Shown piece by piece: positions 33,445-52,965 of a DNA stretch of 64,000 bases. The notes beneath the pieces were generated by a model. The model did not search any database. It saw only the letters and a program-made list of their open reading frames with translations, and had not been told where the DNA came from. The stretch spans positions 9,668,826-9,732,825 of the forward strand of contig JAUJPP010000005.1 of the NCBI GenBank assembly GCA_030562195.1, written 5' to 3'. Each line of letters begins with the position of its first letter. Positions within the stretch are counted from its first letter, which is position 1. Position numbers and translations under genes: made by a program. Source of the stretch: Nipponacmea schrenckii (lineage: Eukaryota; Mollusca; Gastropoda; Lottiidae).

Positions 33445-36011
33445 ATGCTCAACATGCTTTTATTAACGGTAAGTTTGACCTTTTTGAACTTTTGAAAATA
33501 CAAGTGGGATACTGGCGTACGTGTCCGGTATTGTAGGCTGTCGGATTGGTACAGAACAGAATGTTTCAGACGGTGCACGTACTAAAAACGTAGGAGCTGT
33601 ATTTCTGTGCGACCGCCAGTCAGAATCCTGGTCCGTTCTGATCGCAGACGCAGAAGGAGATCAGACAAGAGTTTACGCATAAGAAATGTACGAACAAGTT
33701 AATTCTGCCCCAAAACAAGACTTACAACCATTTGCTCAAACATACTTGTAGAGTGTTTACAGTGCTGGGATCGGCACTGGATTCAGTTCAAGATCATCGA
33801 ACTTTCACTCACCGATCGAGATTAGAACTCACGTCCGAAATTTTCAATGTATCCACAGCAATGACGTTATGGCGTAAAGAACCAACACTCTAACCGCTGT
33901 GCTACAGAACCTTGTAATTATTTTCTTGCTTCTTCTATTTGTAGGTGGTTATACCGTACCTGATTCAGGTAAGAAATTCAATGGTTAACTCTTAAGGGCA
34001 TAGAATTGTTAACGTAAGAAGGCAAGATGTTTGCTTTGGGCGGCCAGATTTCTCTAATTTCTTACTCTAAACAGATCTTTGGCGATATAAAATGAAGCAA
34101 TTAGTTACAGATCGACAATTCTGGTCCACTCCGAGACGTAACACATATATTCGTATGTGATATCTCTAATTCTCTTATTATGTTATTATGATATTTTGAT
34201 GTGATATTCGTTTATGATATCTTCTCTACGCGATATAAATGTGATATAGCCTACATTCTCTACGTAATATACTAATATGATATCGCCTCTAAGAAATATA
34301 TTATTATGTTAAATTATATCAAAAATTCCCAAAATAGGGGAAAACAATTAAAATTGTATAAATTTGTCCTGTTCAGAACGTCATAACGTAAATAACGTCA
34401 TAACGTCAGGACAAATTTATACAATTTATATAATAATAATAATAATAATAATAAACTCTTTATTTTACATGGGTCAGAATTAGGCCCAATACACAAGGAC
34501 ATGTTCCTGTCTCACATTCAGCCCATAGAGACAAACATAGACTCTTTATTTTAATTGAGTTAGAATGAGGTCTAATACACAAGGACATGGTCCTGTCTCA
34601 CATTCAGCCCATGGGGCAATACATTGGAAAAAAAAAAAAAAAATTATTATGATTAGGAAGTTATATACTTTTACGTTACGTTTGCTATTTGCTATCGTCT
34701 CTACGCGATATCGTCTCTACGCGATATCGTCTCTATTTTATATCAAGATGCTATGTCGCAAATAGATCATATCTGTATATTATCACGTCTAAGATACAAT
34801 GACAATCCACGACGTATAACATTCATTCTATCATTATGACATTTTTTTCGCTTGCTTAATTAGGTATCAACCGGATTGTCCATGCTCAAGGTCAGACCGG
34901 AGGCACAACCGCTGGAATCACTACCAACAACAACAATGGGACCTCCCCCAGACAGGATTCACCCACAGGATGTAGTGACTGACCCCAATAATCTTCCATG
35001 TACTGACTCTAGTCAGTGTCCTACCGGATATAGTTGTAGAGACAACAATGGCAACATCAAGTTCAATCAAGAAGGTAGGTTTTGCAACACGAAAACGTGA
35101 TGCCACTCAGCATGTGATTTTTCATTTATATTGATGAGGTAGGATAAGTCCATGAGATAGATAAGTCCATTATATTGATGATGAGGATTACATTCATTAC
35201 ATTCAAATTGGATATATTTCTTGACGAGTTGTTGCCCTTGCATAGGCAACGCTATGTGATGAGCAATAGGGAAAGTTTTGATGTTTTATTTATTTTACAC
35301 TCCGTCCAAGCGAATAGAATGCAAACATGATTTACAGTAATATTTGATCCTTTGCAGGCCCATGGGGACCTATGGACCCCTTCGGTCAACCAGGAAACTG
35401 TGGGTGCGCTGCTAGACCAGGAGAAGTTTGTGTGGGTAATGATGATTGTCCTAAAGGTGAGTTCTGTTTTTTTTTTTAAATTTTAAATCAAGAGCAAATG
35501 GCGGAATTGACTATGCATGTGACGTAGTTTGCTATGCAAGTGGCGTATTTCAATATGCAGTTACGTGTGACGTATTGTAATATATTAGTGACGTATTTCA
35601 GTATGCAAATCACCTTTTTGGTTATGCTAGTGACATTTCTTGGTAACTAACGTATTTAACTTGGAGAGTGACGTTTTTCACTATGTAAGTGACAATGCGA
35701 GTGACATAAACAGGTGACGCGTTTGAAATAAGTGACATACATGTATTTAACTATACAGGTGACGCATTTGACGGCCCACCGTGATCGTATTTTATCTATT
35801 TTTGGAGTTACGGAAATTTACGAAAGTAGCCGAGAGGTAATCGAATCGTACTTGACTATGAAAGTTGTTTGTTATTTCAGGCTACGAATGTTACCGAGAA
35901 ATGTCCGGAGTATGTTGTTCACCAAGTTACTGTGTTACGTCAGAATATGCCCAATACATGAGAGATTATTGGAACAACTGTTACCCTCCCAATTGTTATT
36001 TTCCTGCATAG
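33445..36011 (+). CDS. cysteine-rich secreted protein, 5 exons
   Basis: Exons 33445-33468, 33945-33968, 34864-35074, 35358-35456 and 35881-36011 are all in phase and give 162 residues. Two 24-bp exons together encode a signal peptide (MLNMLLLTVVIPYLIQ). A Thr/Pro-rich linker follows, then a Cys-rich region: CTDSSQCPTGYSC, CGCAARPGEVCVGNDDCPKG, YECYREMSGVCCSP and a tail with NNCYPPNC. CxxDxxCPxGYxC spacing resembles EB or WAP-like extracellular modules, but I do not recognise the family. TATA-like repeats lie about 50 bp upstream of the ATG. AATAAA occurs at 36014 and again near 36043. Confidence 0.75.
33755..33918 (-). mobile_element. tRNA-derived SINE or tRNA-like relic
   Basis: Read on the minus strand: GGTTCTGTAGCACAGCGGTT then AGAGTGTTGG (box A-like), later GTGAGTTCTAATCTC (box B-like). 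The spacing between boxes is too long for a tRNA gene, so I read it as a SINE head or degenerate copy in intron 1 of the Cys-rich gene. Confidence 0.5.
34428..34640 (-). mobile_element. two tandem (ATT)n-tailed retroelement ends
   Basis: (AATAAT)n is followed by TTTATTTTACATGGGTCAGA, and a second partial copy (TTTATTTTAATTGAGTTAGA) begins about 100 bp later, ending in an A tract. It lies in intron 2 of the Cys-rich gene. Confidence 0.7.
35485..35770. repeat. degenerate GTGACGTA-type tandem motif
   Basis: About eight loosely spaced copies of TATGCAAGTGACGTATTTC-like sequence fill intron 4. The pseudogene copy retains the same motif beside its minisatellite (31970), which places the minisatellite in the homologous intron region. 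Confidence 0.55.
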
Positions 36012-36119
36012 TAAATAAAGTAATTTGTTTCGGAACATTAAGAATAAAGATTTACAGAGTTTAGCAAACTGTTATATATTTTACAATTTGAGTTCATTTG
36101 TTAATGATCCCAGTGTTCA

Positions 36120-36335
36120 TCCTGGTAATGGTCGAGATGAACTTTCGGATTTTTCAGCCTAGTTTTCCATTGTCGGTGTTCTAGAGCTGGACAATAAACC
36201 GAGTCCCCGTATGTTACGGGCTGTGCACGTTAACGAACCCTCAACAGTCTGAAATTGCTAAACCCCCCAAACAAAATCTCCCTTATGGCATCCTGCATTG
36301 GAGTATGACGTAAAACTCCATTCATTTCGTTTAAG
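36120..36335 (+). mobile_element. SINE copy, degenerate
   Basis: This has the family core in plus orientation: GGGCTGTGCACGTTAACGA, CCCTCAACAGTC and the tail GTAAAACTCCATTCATTTC. It lies between the Cys-rich gene and ECHDC1. Confidence 0.65.
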
Positions 36336-36477
36336 TTTGTTCTGAATAGACATAAATTTGGATTAGGTAGTTAAAAGATCAGATCTTCGTAGGATATCTT
36401 ATAAAAACATCTATTATTCAAGACCACCATAGGTCTGGTTGAATGAGACTAACTTAAATTTTACTGTCGGAGTAAAC

Positions 36478-38517
36478 ATGGCCGCGGTCTGTAGCGGTAA
36501 GTATATGAGTGTAGTCGAACGACTCTTTCTTACACTTAAAAGCAAGGATTGATGGGGTTGCGTTTTTATAAACTTAAACAAAAATCTCCGTCACGTCTCG
36601 GGGTCAGAAAGTTATTTCAATTGTAACTCTACGTATTCGCCTTGGAACAGTAAAATATATTTTTTGAAAGGGAGGGAACTCTTGTTTATGATCAATTTAG
36701 TCTCACTGTCTCCGATTTTTTTATTGTTTCCAAATACATGACAAAATAATGAATGAAGATGGATGTTAAGTTAACAAAGCTATGATGACAAGTGGGGACA
36801 TTTGTAAAAATCTATGGCATTGTGGTGACAGTTTCATTTGGAGCTGAAGTTTGGACTTTATCTTTTGGTTATTTTTGAAGTGATACTGTGTCTTAAAATG
36901 AACATAAAATTTAATAATATTCAATATGAGTGTATATTCATCAGTGAACTTACCTGGTGACATAAAGTAACAGAATCCATGAAAATTTTTGAAAACTTAC
37001 AGGATGTAAAATCCAATCCTGAATTGGGTTCTATCTGCTGTTACTGCAAAGAATTAGATCACTAGATCCCTTAACAATGTTTTATTTTTTCAAATGATCA
37101 ATTTCAGGAAGAAGACTGTTGCGTGCTGTAACGAAATATAAACATCAGTTGAGATATATGTATTCAGTAGCGCCACCTTTCAAGGAGAAATACGACGTGA
37201 ACAAGACGCGAGATATGCTAGCAAAATATCCAGGAGGTTCCGTGGATTTAAACATGGATGACATTACTGGTATCGCGACCTTGACACTTAATAATCCCAC
37301 CAAAAAAAATGCCATGACAGGTAATAAAAGAAAAAGAAAGAAACAACTATATTTTACAAGGATAACAACTAGGTTCACAAGTCCGCCGTGACAGGGATCC
37401 TTTCTACCAGCTGGTCCTTGGCCAAACCTCTTGGCATTGATCTTTCCTGGATTATCCGTACCCATTTACAGCTGGGTGGACTGGAATTATGAGTGAATAT
37501 AAATTTATAGTTAAAGCAATGTTTCAACATATTTCTTTTGTGCATAATGAAAAATACTCCCACCAATAAAAATGCCATTGTGCATAAAATGAAAATTAAT
37601 TTGAATTTAAGCATGAGAAATAAATTCCTAATAAGGAAACCATTGAAGGAAAGGGAAGGTACTGGTTTTGATTGACATCTTTAATGGCCCAATATATCAA
37701 ATCTGACTCACATACCTTTGAGGCACTCAGACTTCTCATAATACTATTGCCTTTATATAAAAAAATATTATATGGTCTTATTAATCAAGGGATTTTTATT
37801 AAATCTGACTCGCATACCTTCATAATGAAATTTATTGCAGGTCAAATGATGTTGGATTTGGAAAAATGTGTACGAGAGTTGGAGAATTGGAAAGCAGGAA
37901 AAGGGCTGATTTTCCATGGCACCAATGGGACATTTTGTACTGGGGGTGAAATAAACTTTGTAAAACAAATTTTGACTCCTGAACAAGGATTCTTCATGTC
38001 CTCTTTCATGCATGCTGTGGTTTCTTCTTTATCTCAGCTTCCATTTTTAACCTTGGCTGTTATTGAAGGTCATGCTCTTGGTGGCGGTGCAGAACTAACA
38101 ACTGTTTGTGATCTTCGCTTTATGACTGACTCAGCCAAAATTGGATTTGTGCAATGTAAAATGGGGGTTACTCCAGGATGGGGTGGGGGCATGCATTTAA
38201 CAAAACTTATAGGAAGAAAAAACGCGTTGCATTTACTGTATTCAGGAGCCATAGTTGATAGTGAAAACGCGTTGAAGATGCACCTTGTGGATGAAGTGAT
38301 TCCTGATAAAGATCCTGTAGACTCTGTCAGGAATTGGCTCCAAGAACATGTTGGAACTCTGAGTCCGATCCTTTCTCAAGGAATCAAACAAGTAGTTTGT
38401 AATGCCGATGATTCGGGACATCAGTTGTGTTTATTACAAGAAAGAGTGTTGTTTCAGAAATTTTGGGGTGGGGCTGATCAGAAAATGGCCATCGAAAAAT
38501 CCATTAAACACAAATAA
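36478..38517 (+). CDS. ECHDC1: ECHDC1, ethylmalonyl-CoA decarboxylase, 3 exons
   Basis: This crotonase-fold enzyme decarboxylates ethylmalonyl-CoA and methylmalonyl-CoA, a metabolite-repair step protecting fatty-acid synthesis. Exons 36478-36496, 37108-37320 and 37841-38517 join in phase to 302 residues, close to the vertebrate length (about 300). Visible blocks are KYPGGSVDL, TLTLNNPTKKNAMTG (residues 64-78), ELENWKAGKGLI, CTGGEINFVK, and the oxyanion-hole segment GHALGGGAELTTVCDLRFMT (from residue 154). Further on come CKMGVTPGWGG and the C-terminal FWGG-D block. The order matches ECHDC1 rather than mitochondrial enoyl-CoA hydratase. A short N-terminal exon (MAAVCS) with basic residues after it could be a weak targeting signal; the family is usually cytosolic. 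Confidence 0.93.
37344..37497 (-). mobile_element. SINE-like interspersed element (copy 2)
   Basis: Nearly identical to 25667-25820 across its whole length, with the same ends. It lies in ECHDC1 intron 2. Confidence 0.65.
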
Positions 38518-38929
38518 AATTTGCTCTTATATTATTTTCGTTTTGGTCAGTCATTGTAATGCCCTTTTTTTTCATATTTCTTCGAATCTGCTCTTTATAT
38601 ATGTCTGTCTTTAATCATAGAGAAAGAGGGGTGGGGTAGATGGATGAGGTACCTGCTCCTCTTAATAAACTTAGGACTATTCTGAAACCATTGGCAGTTT
38701 TCTTGCAGCACAGGTACATGGGGGCAACTGGAAAAGGGACATTGTGGGGCAAGTATCAAAGGACAGGAGAAATTAAATTATTGAACAGAAAGAAATACAG
38801 CTACTATGAAAATAATTTAATAGAACTTTCTACAATATATTTTACATATCAGGCCTTCCAAAAGCCTAATTTATGCGAAGTTTTTAATGAATATGAATGT
38901 TACACCTTGTTTAACCCACTGCTATACAC

Positions 38930-39078
38930 CAGGAGCCTGTTTCACAAAAACTTTACTAAGGATGATTTTAGTGTTCCAATGGTCTGATTGGTCAGTCACT
39001 AAAATTGAGTTTTTATAAACCAATCAGGTTACTGTATTTCTTAAAATCTTGATTGTACCTTTGTGAAACAGAGCCCTG
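38930..39078. mobile_element. MITE with GTTTCACAAA-type termini
   Basis: The left end AGGAGCCTGTTTCACAAAAA and the right end TTTGTGAAACAGAGCCCTG are inverted relatives. Inside are TTCCAATGGTCTGATTGGTC and AAACCAATCAGGTTACTGTA. The same element, inverted, is at 48394-48547; partial relatives lie near 4090-4200 and 23095-23180. Confidence 0.7.
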
Positions 39079-39691
39079 ACATCATGGTAAATCTGGGTTA
39101 TATTCTAGAGAATGGTTCACTGTGTTATACTACATTCTTAGTTACTGAAGGTGATACGAAGTGGCACTAATGCAAAGTTATTGGATAGTCTGCGATACCA
39201 GGCTGTAGGCTATAGATATTAAAGGCCAGTCAATAATCCCATTTCCAACATGTCAGAAATAGTCATGATTTCGTGATCATTCCCAAACTTGAACAATAAA
39301 ATCTCTGGATGTCATTTCAGGTCTGCCGAAGAAGTCATGAAGGAGTGGGTCTATAGAAAGAACACTGACCGTTGGTTTAAGTGCGCCATTTTTTTATCAC
39401 AGAATGAAGTGATTTGATTGTATGGCATGCTGGCCAATACAGCAAATCAAATCTTCTGAAAGAGAGGCTGTATACATCATGGCTTGTTGTTTACAGCATT
39501 AATGTGAAGGGCTCTGATTGGCCCTGTCGCTAATATACAATGCAATCATTTACAAACTTTTGTGTTACAAAAAGTCATGGCGGTCAAAGTATAAGACACA
39601 GTTTGTAATAGCTTGACGTTGTAGAGATGTCGTATTGCAAGCAGATGGAATTCTCCTTCGAATTCTGATTTGATTTCCTCCTTTCCCAAAA

Positions 39692-42143
39692 TTAGTTATC
39701 AAAGGAGTCCCATACTCGATTGTGTCTATATAGATCAAACGCAGTCATGGGATCAGCAGTTAACAAACTCTCAGTTGCTATGGTGATGTTCGTTAACGAT
39801 AAATCTGGTATTTCACGTTGACGATCGTCTGTGTAGAATTCCAAAATATCAGGCGCCTGAAATTAAAAATAGGAGAAAAGTAGGGACTATAATTCCAAAA
39901 TTAGAATTGAGATAAGGATATTCTGAAGTCAGTTAAAAATTCAGAAATTTCATGTTCCTGAGGTAACAAAACATAGGATCAACAATCAAAAATAAATTTC
40001 ATTTTAATTTGGAATAAAAATTTGTGAAAAGTAAACCGGAGAAAACTCAAGAATTAGCTAAAAACATAACCAACCAGAGAACCTTGGAACTCCATTCTAT
40101 GAATGCAAGTTATATTGATTTTTGTCATTGAATTAAAAAATTTAGAAATATGTACTATCGTCCTGTCGTCTAATGTTTCTGATAAATGCCTTTCTTCAGA
40201 AAACTTGTAACATTTGGATACGAAAAAAGAAAGAAAAAATTTGATCAGAGATTACTTAAATGTTTCTGAAGAAGGCATTTATCCAAAACATTAAACAAAA
40301 GGACAATAGTATATATTTTTAATTGTGTTCCCCTGTTATGGGAATTGTGATATTTCGCTGAAACATTTGATAGTAATAACAATAATAATAATGAGGTTTT
40401 ATATAGCGTCTGCTCCATGTTTCCACATGCTCGTAACAATTCTGTCATGACTCTTATTGTAATACTGCCTAAACAGAAAGGTTTCATAAAGCAGTTTTAA
40501 ATTGACTATTCAAAAAGTCTGTTGATTTCTCAAAATAGTACAATAGTACAAATTGTTTTCCCCTGTTATGGGAATAAAGTAGAAACCTGCACTTCTGGTG
40601 TTAATATTACCTTAGAGTCAGATTTATTTCCTGATGCAGTACTGCCTTTATTAGTTGGTTTAGTTTTGGGCTTGATTTTCCCAGTTATCCCCCTTTCTAC
40701 CTCCAGACACAGTTTATTAATGTCTGGATCAACACCGACTAAACCAGTAAATAATTCTCCATTACGATTTACTTTCACAGAGGCCTGCAATGAAAGAAGA
40801 CTTTGATACTTATGAAAAAAGATTTTGTATTTTTACCCTAAATAAAATCGTCTACACTACAATCTCTTAAAGAAAAGCACTGGGTGCCCTGCTCTGCAAA
40901 AAAGATAAGTTTGAGGGATGTGTGGAGAAAGGGGGGGGGGTTATTTTATGTCCTAGTCTGAAACATCTGCCTTTATTCCTGACTGTAATATCTAAATTAC
41001 CAGTTAAGTCAGAAAGGAAATGAATGGAGTTTTACGTCCTACTTTTCTGCACCTTATGGTACCAGTTAAGTCAGACCAGAAAGATTACCCTTGTTCTATG
41101 CATCTGCATCTCCTCAGGCGCAGGAGCATTTCAATCGTTCACCTGCCAAACCCTGATTATAGTGCCACTTATTTCCCAAATGTTATAAGCTGTACCTTTT
41201 CATTAATATCAGTTCTTGTTTCTTCGGAACTTTTTAATTTCTGTTTTAAAGTATGAGCTACTGCAGGTTTGGAAGCTTTTAAATCTTTCAGTTCTTCGCT
41301 GATTTTTAAAGTTGTGTTATATTCAGGACGGGCCAATACATGTTCCGATTCTACAGATGTTGTCGTATCCACAAATGGAAACTGATAACTGCTTGGGCTG
41401 GATCTGTTTTCGTATTCACGTGTTATAATAACGTTCTTCACTGCGTGACATTTATGAACATGGGACGGAACCGAATCAACTATTTGAGGTGGATTTGGTG
41501 ATTCGGATTTCGAGTTCTCCGATTCTCGAATTGCCAGATATTTCAAAGCAGTTTCCGTGAAACTTAAATCCACAGAACTTGATCGAGAGTTTGTTTTTTC
41601 ACTAGAGTCTGATTTGGCAGTTTCGACTGAGTCACATCTTCGATTAATAGTAATAATTTCATCTTCCATTTGAGTGATGTCCAGTTCATCGTCAATGACA
41701 TTTTGATCTGGTTTACTGACGTACATTTGAGGTAAATAAGCTTTCTGTGGCGTTGATTTAGAAGGAGAATTGGTATTGCAGGAAGATTGAGAATCAGGAG
41801 TGTCTTTGGAATTAACGTCAACGTCATCACTATCCAAATCAAAGCGCACTCGTTGCTTTTGTTTTAATTTCGTTTTTGTCACAATTGGTGGATTCGTAAT
41901 TTGCACTTTGTTTGAAATCTTCAGTTTTGAAGATCTTTCTGGTGTTAATGTCAAAGATGGATCTGTGGCTGCTGAAATTTCATCACGCCAAGAAGGGACA
42001 GGTGCCATGTTGATGGGGTTGATATCTTCATCTTGGACATTAGTAGTAGGAAACCTGTCAAATTTCTGTGTTTTGTTGAAATTTGGCATGTTTATAGAGT
42101 AATGAGGATTAGAAAGAATTCCTTCTGCCATTTTCTTCACCAT
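39692..42143 (-). CDS. PPP1R35: PPP1R35-like centriolar protein, 3 coding exons
   Basis: Coding exons 41196-42143, 40611-40784 and 39692-39856 join in phase to 428 residues; a 5' UTR intron acceptor sits near 42156. PPP1R35 is a PP1-binding centriolar protein needed for centriole elongation. Evidence: a PP1 docking motif RVRF at residues 98-101 in a basic context (KQKQRVRFDLD); a helical stretch KISEELKDLKA...LKQKL followed by NRNGELFTGLVGVDPDINKL, resembling the family's RLFRDLVSL-QVPEEQVLN block; and a C-terminal exon ending ESLLTADPMTAFDLYRHNRVW, like the family's conserved tail. The long N-terminal half is Ser/Asp-rich and probably disordered, so the protein is longer than the human one. 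It is divergent with SDHB. The assignment rests on motif order, since identity is low. Confidence 0.75.
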
Positions 42144-42652
42144 GTCTTACACCTAAAATGAGAATTGTCTACAATCACAACAAATGGAGTCATTTCCTTA
42201 CATGTCTGACATTGAAATTGAAAGAACTTCAGAATTTGTCCTTTGCTAGGAATAACCACGCAGGATCTTAGTTCTGAAAAATATTTAGGCCAATTTGAAA
42301 AAATTGGCAGTTCATAAAGTCACAATTGCTGATTATATTTCTGCACATAACATGTTGTAACATGCATTTTTGTGACAAATTTTTGCCACAGGCACACAGA
42401 AAAAAAGGAAAATTTATAAACTAAAGTTTCCCAGTTTCTTTTCAGTGTTAGTTTAAAAGCAGTCAGAGAATCAATGGATGCCATTAGTGGCTTAGAGTAT
42501 TCCGTTTATATAAGATGTTTCAAAACAGTTTGGCAGAATTCCAATACAATCGTTTATAAGCTTCAGACTGACTACAATCACTCACAGTTTGTTTAGGCCG
42601 CCATTAAAATAACCGGAAGCGGATACTGCGCAGGTTTAACAGAGAAATCAAG
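42144..42652. promoter_or_regulatory. bidirectional PPP1R35/SDHB promoter
   Basis: The 509 bp between divergent start codons hold the PPP1R35 5' UTR intron. Just upstream of SDHB lie an ETS/GABP-like CCGGAAGC (42613-42620) and an NRF-1-like CTGCGCAGG (about 42626-42634). Both are typical of nuclear genes for mitochondrial proteins; no TATA box is visible near SDHB. Confidence 0.55.
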
Positions 42653-47648
<4,996 letters not shown>

Positions 47649-48393
47649 ATTATTATTATTCCTGGAGGAGAGCCAGTGTCAGGATTGCTGATGGAATTTT
47701 TGATGAACTTAACAGCTGATGAACAGTTTTAGGTGGAGACACATGAAGCCATTATTGTCAGGAATCATTAGCCAGTTATTCAGGCGATCAAATTGGACTC
47801 CTTGGAACAATGAATTCTGGGAAACATTATCGAACTTCAAAATGATTTGATATTCCCAGTGAAATAAAATGACCAGCATGCATTGCATGTCATAGGATAT
47901 TTTGAATCACATGACTAATACTTTGATTTGATTGGATAGTCCCAGCAATATATATCAACCATTTTGAATCACATGACTTTTTCTTTGATTCGATTGGCTA
48001 TCACCAGTGATCGAAAATTTGTCAGAATATATCGTATGTCTTATGAAATTTTTTCACATTCGGAACAAGTCTGTGGCTAGTCTGGTACCTAGTGACTATT
48101 AGTAATTGCTGGCATCATGTGTCCCCATCCAAATTGTGAAAAATCTTGTCGGCTTGGACTTGTTATAATTTAAATCTTTATTACACACAATTGTTGATTT
48201 ATTTTTATCTTGTAAATGCAGGCTTCAAATTGAAAATTACAGAATTTATAATGTATATTTGCCATGCTTTGTTTAGCATATACGAATAGTACAGTGTTAC
48301 TGATTGGTCCACCTTTCAATAAATTGACATATAAAATACATTAGATCTTAAATGAGGAGTGGATTGACTCTCGAAACAAAATTAAACATAGGA

Positions 48394-48547
48394 CCTGTTT
48401 CACCAAAATTTTAATAAAGATACAATCAAGATTTTAAGAAATACAGTAACCTGATTGGTAAATAAAAACTCAAATGTTAGTGATTGACCAATCTGACCAT
48501 TGGAACACTAAGATCATTCTAAGTTAAGTTTTCGTGAAACAGGCTCC
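48394..48547. mobile_element. MITE, inverted copy of the 38930 element
   Basis: It begins GACCTGTTTCACCAAAATT and ends TTTTCGTGAAACAGGCTCC. The interior matches the complement of 38930-39078 with moderate divergence. Confidence 0.7.
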
Positions 48548-49365
48548 AGTAAAACTACAAGCTATGCACAGTGGTAATTTTCTTTCCCTGACGGTATTTT
48601 ATCACATGTAAATGTTTTGTGTCTATAAATTTATAATGGAATTGAAGACGGGAGAAAGAATTATTATTTAAAGATATTGTTATAGTAATAAGTATGATTG
48701 GTCTATAGAAATATAATCAACTTGTTTAAACCTTCTATTTTTATAATTCTTTACAAAAATAAGGAATCTTGTTTTTTAGTTCTGCACCAGATTCTTTGAA
48801 GCTTATTTGCTTATCCTGCGGTTTCCAAAGAAACTCCGGCACAAAATACACCAGTTCAAAATAAGCTAACTTTAGTTCATAACCAAAAACGACTACTCTT
48901 GGGGATGCAATAACTTGGGGGTCTCCATAATCCCGTGGCCATTTGTAGGTATTCCTATGATATCCCCCGTCCCCAACTTTTGCCGGTTTAGTGACTGCAG
49001 GGGAAAAGTTCTAAATATGACGACGAATGAGGGCGTGGTTTGGACACGTTGTCTGGCAGCATGTTTCGGACTTACCCAGGTGACAGCACAGAGGCCAGAA
49101 GCTTGCGTCCATAAGATGAGACTGCGTAAGTTTCCGATTACATAAAATCTTTACGGTAGCTGAAATATATCCACTATTGGTGACATCTGTGATAGAAATT
49201 ATGATATTGATTTTTTGACATAGTTTATTCATAAGTAACAGTAACATAAAACCAATTATATTTCATATTTAAACGTTTTAAATTTTGATGAATTACTGAG
49301 ATAGTACAGACATGAAAATAAAAGTCGTTCGGCAACTTTCTGTGGTTTTATTCATTGCTTAAAGC
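48548..49365. other. spacer without a recognised gene
   Basis: AT-rich sequence downstream of the first SDHB 3' end and the MITE. Short ORFs (for example 48915-49145) show no conserved features. Confidence 0.5.
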
Positions 49366-50443
49366 TATCATGCTAGTTTAGTTTAATACAGGTTAATAAG
49401 ACCATGTTAAAACGAAGAATAGAAGGTTTAGTTTAATATTAACAAGACCATGTTAAAACGAAGTATAGTAGGTTTAGTTTAATACAGGTTAATAAGACCA
49501 TGTTAAAACAAAGTATAGTGGTCTTAGTTTAATACAGGTTAATAAGACCATGTTAAAACAAAGTATAGTGGGTTTAGTTTAATACAGGTTAATAAGACCA
49601 TGTTAAAACAAAGTGTAGTGGGTTTAGTTTAATACAGGTTAATAAGACCATGTTAAAACAAAGTGTAGTGGGTTTAGTTTAATACAGGTTAATAAGATCA
49701 TGTTAAAACAAAGTGTAGTGGGTTTAGTTTAATACAGGTTAATAAGACTATGTTAAAACAAAGTGTAGTGGGTTTAGTTTAATACAGGTTAATAAGACCA
49801 TGTTAAAACAAAGTGTAGTGGGTTTAGTGTAATACAGGCTAATAAGACCATGTTAAAACAAAGTTTAGTGGTCTTAGTGTAATACAGGTTAATAAGATCA
49901 TGTTAAAACAAAGTATAGTGGGTTTAGTTTAATACAGGTTAATAAGACCATGTTAAAACAAAGTATAGTGGTCTTAGTTTAATACAGGTTAATAAGACCA
50001 TGTTAAAACAAAGTATAGTGGGTTTAGTTTAATACAGGTTAATAAGACCATGTTAAAACAAAGTTTAGTGGTCTTAGTGTAATACAGGTTAATAAGATCA
50101 TGTTAAAACAAAGTATAGTGGGTTTAGTTTAATACAGGTTAATAAGACCATGTTAAAACAAAGTATAGTGGTCTTAGTTTAATACAGGTTAATAAGACCA
50201 TGTTAAAACAAAGTATAGTGGGTTTAGTTTAATACAGGTTAATAAGACCATGTTAAAACAAAGTTTAGTGGTCTTAGTGTAATACAGGTTAATAAGACCA
50301 TGTTAAACCAAAGTTTAGTGGTCTTAGTGTAATACAGGTTAATAAGACCATGTTAAAACAAAGTTTAGTGGTCTTAGTGTAATACAGGTTAATAAGACCA
50401 TGTTAAAACAAAGTTTAGTGGTCTTAGTTTAATACAGGCTAAT
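49366..50443. repeat. 50-bp minisatellite running into the gap
   Basis: About 21 units of AATACAGGTTAATAAGACCA-TGTTAAAACAAAGT-(A/G/T)TAGTG-(GGTT/GTCT)TAGTTT. The variants GGGTTTAG and GGTCTTAG recur in blocks, suggesting higher-order structure. The array is cut by the N gap, so its true length is unknown. Confidence 0.95.
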
Positions 50444-50943
50444 NNNNNNNNNNNNNNNNNNNNNNNNNNNNNNNNNNNNNNNNNNNNNNNNNNNNNNNNN
50501 NNNNNNNNNNNNNNNNNNNNNNNNNNNNNNNNNNNNNNNNNNNNNNNNNNNNNNNNNNNNNNNNNNNNNNNNNNNNNNNNNNNNNNNNNNNNNNNNNNNN
50601 NNNNNNNNNNNNNNNNNNNNNNNNNNNNNNNNNNNNNNNNNNNNNNNNNNNNNNNNNNNNNNNNNNNNNNNNNNNNNNNNNNNNNNNNNNNNNNNNNNNN
50701 NNNNNNNNNNNNNNNNNNNNNNNNNNNNNNNNNNNNNNNNNNNNNNNNNNNNNNNNNNNNNNNNNNNNNNNNNNNNNNNNNNNNNNNNNNNNNNNNNNNN
50801 NNNNNNNNNNNNNNNNNNNNNNNNNNNNNNNNNNNNNNNNNNNNNNNNNNNNNNNNNNNNNNNNNNNNNNNNNNNNNNNNNNNNNNNNNNNNNNNNNNNN
50901 NNNNNNNNNNNNNNNNNNNNNNNNNNNNNNNNNNNNNNNNNNN
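50444..50943. other. assembly gap, 500 N
   Basis: Exactly 500 Ns, a conventional placeholder; the real length is unknown. The gap separates the two copies of the SDHB 3' region. Confidence 1.
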
Positions 50944-50949
50944 AAGTTT

Positions 50950-52965
<2,016 letters not shown>

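Noticed and set aside
33755..33918. A tRNA gene on the minus strand
   Set aside because: Box A- and box B-like sequences are present, but too far apart and without a cloverleaf I could fold; read as a SINE head.
38640..38987. Plus-strand ORF of 115 codons downstream of ECHDC1
   Set aside because: Its end runs into a MITE. No domain or splice support; probably chance.
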